Assembly (NCBI RefSeq): GCF_030704535.1
Contig: NC_081819.1
Span: 18,014,001-18,078,000, forward strand
Direction: 5' to 3'
DNA: 64,000 nucleotides
Source: Vitis vinifera
Lineage: Eukaryota > Streptophyta > Magnoliopsida > Vitales > Vitaceae
Shown: piece by piece, positions 60,025 to 64,000 of the stretch
Position numbering within the stretch: position 1 is the stretch's first letter
Layout: each line of letters begins with the position of its first letter
Position numbers and translations under genes: made by a program
The notes under the pieces: generated by a model
What the model was told of the DNA's origin: nothing
Databases searched by the model: none
What the model saw: the letters and a program-made list of their open reading frames with translations, nothing else

Positions 60025-63000
60025 ATGACGAAGCAGCAAGCTAACTGGTCTCCTTACGACAACAATGGAGGGTACTCTCTTTCTAAACTTTCTCTCTCTA
60101 GACTTTATCCCTTATAATGTATATATCGATTAATTGATTGTGATATTCGATGGTTGAATGATGATGTTGTTTTCGTGATATATGTATTTGCAGATCTTGT
60201 GTTGCAATTGCAGGTGCCGATTACTGCGTCATCGCAGCCGATACTCGGATGTCGACCGGCTACAATATCCTCACTCGCGATTACTCTAAAATCTGCAAAT
60301 TGTACGCCTCTTTATTTTTTTCCTATTTGAGACTCTGTTCGTAAAAACATTGATCGAGTTGGTGGTTTGATTATTCGTTTTTTTAGCGTTTTGCTCAATT
60401 TGTGAGGTGTGATGTCTGTTAGATGAAACTCTGAATTTTCTGAAAAGTACTGGTGGAATAGATTTGGAGCCCGGGAATTTAGGAAAATGAGATGTTTTAA
60501 CATTTCTTTTATTGTTTAGGATGAGAATTTGGACTGGTAATTTGAAAACTGGGCATAGGAAGAAGAAGAAATATTTAAAACTTGGCAAAGCTTTGCCATA
60601 AATGGGGTAATTTGGATTTGGTTTAGGAAAGTCAAATTGAAAATTGGAATACATTGTTATACTTCACTTCAGTTTAAGGAGTTTGAACGTTAGGATATAT
60701 TCCTGCAATGGACTAGAGGATCCACACTCAATTGAGTCATAGAAAGAAACTAATCAGTGCACACAGTGGATTGAAATTTTGGAATTGAAGGTGAATGCTA
60801 GTAGTAGATTCACCTTTACTGGTTGAAAATTGATATGTAGCCAGACACGCATGCGTGCACGTGCACACACACACAGAGACTGAGTCAAGCCCTCTTTCTG
60901 TTATAAACACATAACTAAGATTTGATGAACATTTTTTTCCCCACCAATTACTGACCCACAAACGAATGCCACATAGGAGTTAGGCTGGTTTAGTGAAAGT
61001 CCACTTAGTTTCCGTTGAGATACCCAACAAAAATCTATAATGCCATTTGATTAACTAAGTTGTTGAACCATGATATTTAATAAACTTAAAAGGATTAAAA
61101 ATTTTCTAGGCAGATCACATATGGCCTTAAAAGAATGTTGGTTCAGAGATGTGGAAGTTGTATCGCTTCTTTTTCTGTGGATGGGTGACAGCAATTTATC
61201 ATAGGTTATTTTATGAGTCTTCATTAGCCTGCACTTTTGTTCAGCTGGTTGTAGTATGTGGAACACTTTACCCATTATTTATGGAGAATGGAAAGAGGTT
61301 TTTAAATTGTTATACAAAGTTCAGTTATACTAAAGCAGTGTTTTATATTGTTCTTTTTTCTCAACCTTGCAGAGCAGACAAATGTGTAATGGCCTCATCT
61401 GGATTTCAAGCTGATGTAAGAGCTTTACAGAAGCACTTGGCAGCTAGGCACTTGGTGAGGTTTCATAAACATTAACCATATAGCACTTTTATATTATGAT
61501 CCATTTTTTCCTAAAGAATATGAACTTTTTGGAGCATGATAAGTTCAAATAAACTGAATATGAAGTATCCATTTTTAATAGCTTCTATTCCATTTATGAC
61601 ATTATTGTGCTGATCTAAATGTGATCGGTTTGCCTGAGAATGCTTCACTTTGTCCAAGCATCAAGTTTTATTGGTTGAAAAGAATGTTGGATGCATACAT
61701 TTTTTAGAGACCAAGAAAAACAAGTTCTTGTATTGTTTGAACTTTGGAAATTGCAGTGTCTGAAGCGATGCCAGAAGCTGGAGTTATTATTGAGAAGCAT
61801 GATTAAGTCATAAGACCAGTAAGATAATTAGAAAAATTAGACAGATTATGGATTTCTGATGTTGATTTCACTAGAATTTTTTTAATCGGAAAGCAAGCAC
61901 CCACTGTCACTCATGATATTGTGGGAGTAGAAAAAATAAATAAATTGTAGTAATTTTAACTACTGAGCTTGCTCGCAGATGAAACAGTGAAATTGTGGTC
62001 CAATTAGGCTATGGTGGGGTTATAATGATTAGGAAACTATGAGAGGCCTTGGTGATGTTATGATGATTAGGAAACTGTGAGAGGCCTGAGGCCTGAAGCA
62101 AAATTAATCAATTTTATCAACTAGTGGAGCTCCTTGGTGGTTTGTTTTCAATATCACGTCCCCTGTTTAACTTAGCCATGATCATCTCATTGTCTTCATA
62201 TAGGCTATGTTTGCTTGAGCATAATTTTTGTGATATATTCTATTGTCATTCTTAAATAAAATTCACATTCTTTTGCTGAAACCGATATTTAGGATCTATT
62301 ATCATGTTTGTTTTATCTATCAAAAAAAAAATAAAAAAATTATCATGTTTGTTCTAAAGGACGCAACTTTCTAGTTTTCAGCACACAATCTTTCATTGCT
62401 TGGCATCCAAAAATTGTAAAGATGTAATATGAATGAAATGTCTCATTGCCTTTATTTATTTTTATTTCCTGATTTAATTACAGATCTATCAGCATCAGCA
62501 CAACAAGCAGATGAGTTGCCCTGCAATGGCTCAACTGCTCTCCAACACCCTCTACTATAAACGTTTCTTCCCTTATTATTCTTTTAACGTTTTAGGTGGC
62601 CTTGATAATGAAGGTAATGTGATACAAACTTCTGATGCCAGCTATAAGCCTTCTGTCTGTATTAAGAAAATAATATCCTTTATTTTCATATACTTCAGGA
62701 AAGGGTTGTGTCTTCACATACGATGCTGTGGGATCCTATGAGAAGGTTGGATATAGCTCCCAAGGTTCAGGTTCAACACTCATCATGCCTTTCTTGGACA
62801 ACCAACTGAAATCTCCCAGCCCTCTTTTATTGCCTGCTCTGGTGTGTTCTTAAAGCTTGTTGCTTTGTTGATACATTTGCTCCACTGGTTAATCTTCCAT
62901 GTGTGCCTGCTCTAAAATCCAAACTACTTGTGCAGGATGCTGTTACTCCTCTCTCTGAGCCAGAAGCAGTTGATTTAGTGAAAACTGTCTTTGCATCTGC

Positions 63001-63497
63001 AACTGAGAGGGATATATACACTGTAGGTTCTTTTCTCCACCTACTTGAAAGTAACATTTTTCACATAGAGCTGTTATGCTCTTTTAACTATGTTGGATCC
63101 TTGAAAGTGCTTCAGGTTTCTTTAAGGGTCCTTTTGGACTATACTGATTTTCATATAGGCAGTTTGCATTGCAGCTCAACCTCTAAACTAATTGCTCATA
63201 TAGCAGTCGATCTGGATCTATATTTTGTAGGACACTTGGATGATTACTAAAATTATTACTTGTTGAAAAATTATAATCACTACTATAACATGAGACTGAG
63301 TGTCTTGAGTACTGGTATGATAATGTTGCATTGAAAGAGAAGCATATGTGATTCATATGTTGTAGCATACAGTTCATCCATTCAATACGGCCCTCTCCAA
63401 CTTTTCTCTGGATGTTTTGCAGGGAGACAAGCTGGAAATTGTCATCTTAAATGCTAGTGGAATTCGTCGTGAGTACATGGATCTTAGGAAAGATTGA
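60025..63497 (+). CDS. PBF1: 20S proteasome subunit beta-6 (beta type-1)
   Basis: Seven exons: 60025-60071, 60194-60301, 61373-61454, 62484-62613, 62699-62841, 62936-63022 and 63423-63497, all in frame with GT-AG junctions. The product is 223 residues, the length of Arabidopsis PBF1. It is a non-catalytic beta subunit of the 20S core protease that degrades ubiquitinated proteins in cytosol and nucleus. Motifs include [20 protein letters not shown] (residues about 15-34), [39 protein letters not shown] and the C-terminal [11 protein letters not shown]. No catalytic Thr1 with the GTT start is present, as expected for beta-6. Introns carry a 38-bp tandem repeat and a LINE-tail micro-insertion. 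Confidence 0.96.
62013..62088 (+). repeat. 38-bp tandem pair in PBF1 intron 3
   Basis: Two adjacent units share GGTG-GGTTATAATGATTAGG or close variants, then AAACTRTGAGAGGCCT, with the core starting at 62025 and 62063. There are a few substitutions between units. Confidence 0.8.
62313..62338 (+). mobile_element. 26-nt LINE-tail micro-insertion with 15-bp TSD
   Basis: TTATCTATC followed by an A-rich tail with one T is flanked by perfect 15-bp repeats ATTATCATGTTTGTT at 62298-62312 and 62339-62353. It lies in PBF1 intron 3, 146 bp before exon 4. Confidence 0.75.
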
Positions 63498-64000
63498 TGG
63501 TTCAAGTGGGATTGGAATACGGAATGTTCTCAGATGATAGCTGTTGGGACGAGTCTCTTGATATCTGCATGACTAATGAATTATCAGTCCTTTAGCTGCT
63601 TGCATTCCAATTTGAACACAAGTTTTCCTACTTAATAGAAATGTTGCAACTGTGACACCTCTGTTGGAATTTCAGTGCTTAGCATGATATTTTTTGTCTG
63701 CAGTTTGCTCTATATACATTTTATCTAAGTTTGGGATTATCGAAAATTATATGGGAAATGTTTCCATTAAAATGCAACGCTACTTCCACCTCTGAGTAGA
63801 ATAAAGTGTCAAGTCTTTGAAAACAACTCATGTGATTCTCCAAAAGAATATGAAATCTCGAGCATAGATAATCTTTAAATCTAGGATGCATCATTCTTGT
63901 GAGTTGCACTGGAGTCCGTATAACAAATTGCCCATCACGAAAAACCATAGTTATGTTCCATTTTGGTTTTCCCCTCTACCAAAAGATCAGGGAAGGAGCA
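63498..64000. other. PBF1 3' UTR and window end
   Basis: The proximal part is PBF1 3' UTR. A minus-strand open frame (63721-63948, 75 codons) shows no recognised motif. It could be part of an oppositely oriented gene or element beyond the window, and it is not called as a gene. Confidence 0.4.

Noticed and set aside
63721..63948. 75-codon minus-strand gene downstream of PBF1
   Set aside because: No recognised motif, no assembled partner exon, and it abuts the window end; noted only as an unassigned frame.
1..64000. CRISPR arrays, bacterial operons or viral insertions
   Set aside because: The window is plant nuclear DNA; direct repeats are irregular, and no spacer-repeat pattern, LTR pair or viral coding region was seen.

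Overview
This window is nuclear DNA of a flowering plant, almost certainly a eudicot. The genes are intron-rich with GT-AG junctions and plant-specific families (LBD, AHL, MAP65, DUF761). The spacers are AT-rich, with L1-type LINE retrotransposons, small inverted-repeat elements and microsatellites. A woody species such as grapevine would fit, but that is an impression and not something the sequence proves.

Layout: 1-1313 is the last intron and last exon of a LOB-domain (LBD) gene. 1314-5935 is AT-rich spacer with a GC-rich inverted-repeat element (4886-5433). 6223-8124 is a single-exon gene for a nuclear protein with a FAR1/WRKY-GCM1-like Cys/His motif. 8125-28960 is a 21 kb gene-poor block. 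It holds a 6.0 kb L1-type LINE on the minus strand (13368-19383), two older LINE fragments, a possible terminal-inverted-repeat element and several local tandem repeats. 30946-35985 is a 12-exon MAP65-3-like gene for a phragmoplast microtubule bundler. 40519-48414 is a 5-exon type II AT-hook (AHL) gene with a long leader and a SINE-like insert in intron 2. 50146-50802 is a small DUF761-type membrane protein. 54576-56321 (minus strand) is a 4-exon cornichon homologue found only by assembling exons. 56529-59758 looks like a 3.2 kb non-autonomous element with about 48 bp terminal inverted repeats and internal tandem units. 60025-63497 is the 7-exon proteasome beta-6 gene (PBF1).

The genes do not form a pathway; they are an ordinary run of plant housekeeping and regulatory genes. 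The most unusual signal is a set of five tiny insertions (16-26 nt: the last few bases of a LINE 3' end plus its poly(A)). Each is flanked by a 13-21 bp target-site duplication. Their junction sequence (TTATC-An and close variants) matches the 3' end of the full-length LINE in the same window. They look like extreme 5'-truncated, aborted target-primed reverse transcription events.

Exon coordinates were worked out by hand from splice consensus, frame continuity and family knowledge. Family names are firm for PBF1, MAP65, AHL and cornichon, good for LBD, and tentative for the FAR1-like and DUF761 proteins. No tRNA, rRNA or CRISPR array was seen.
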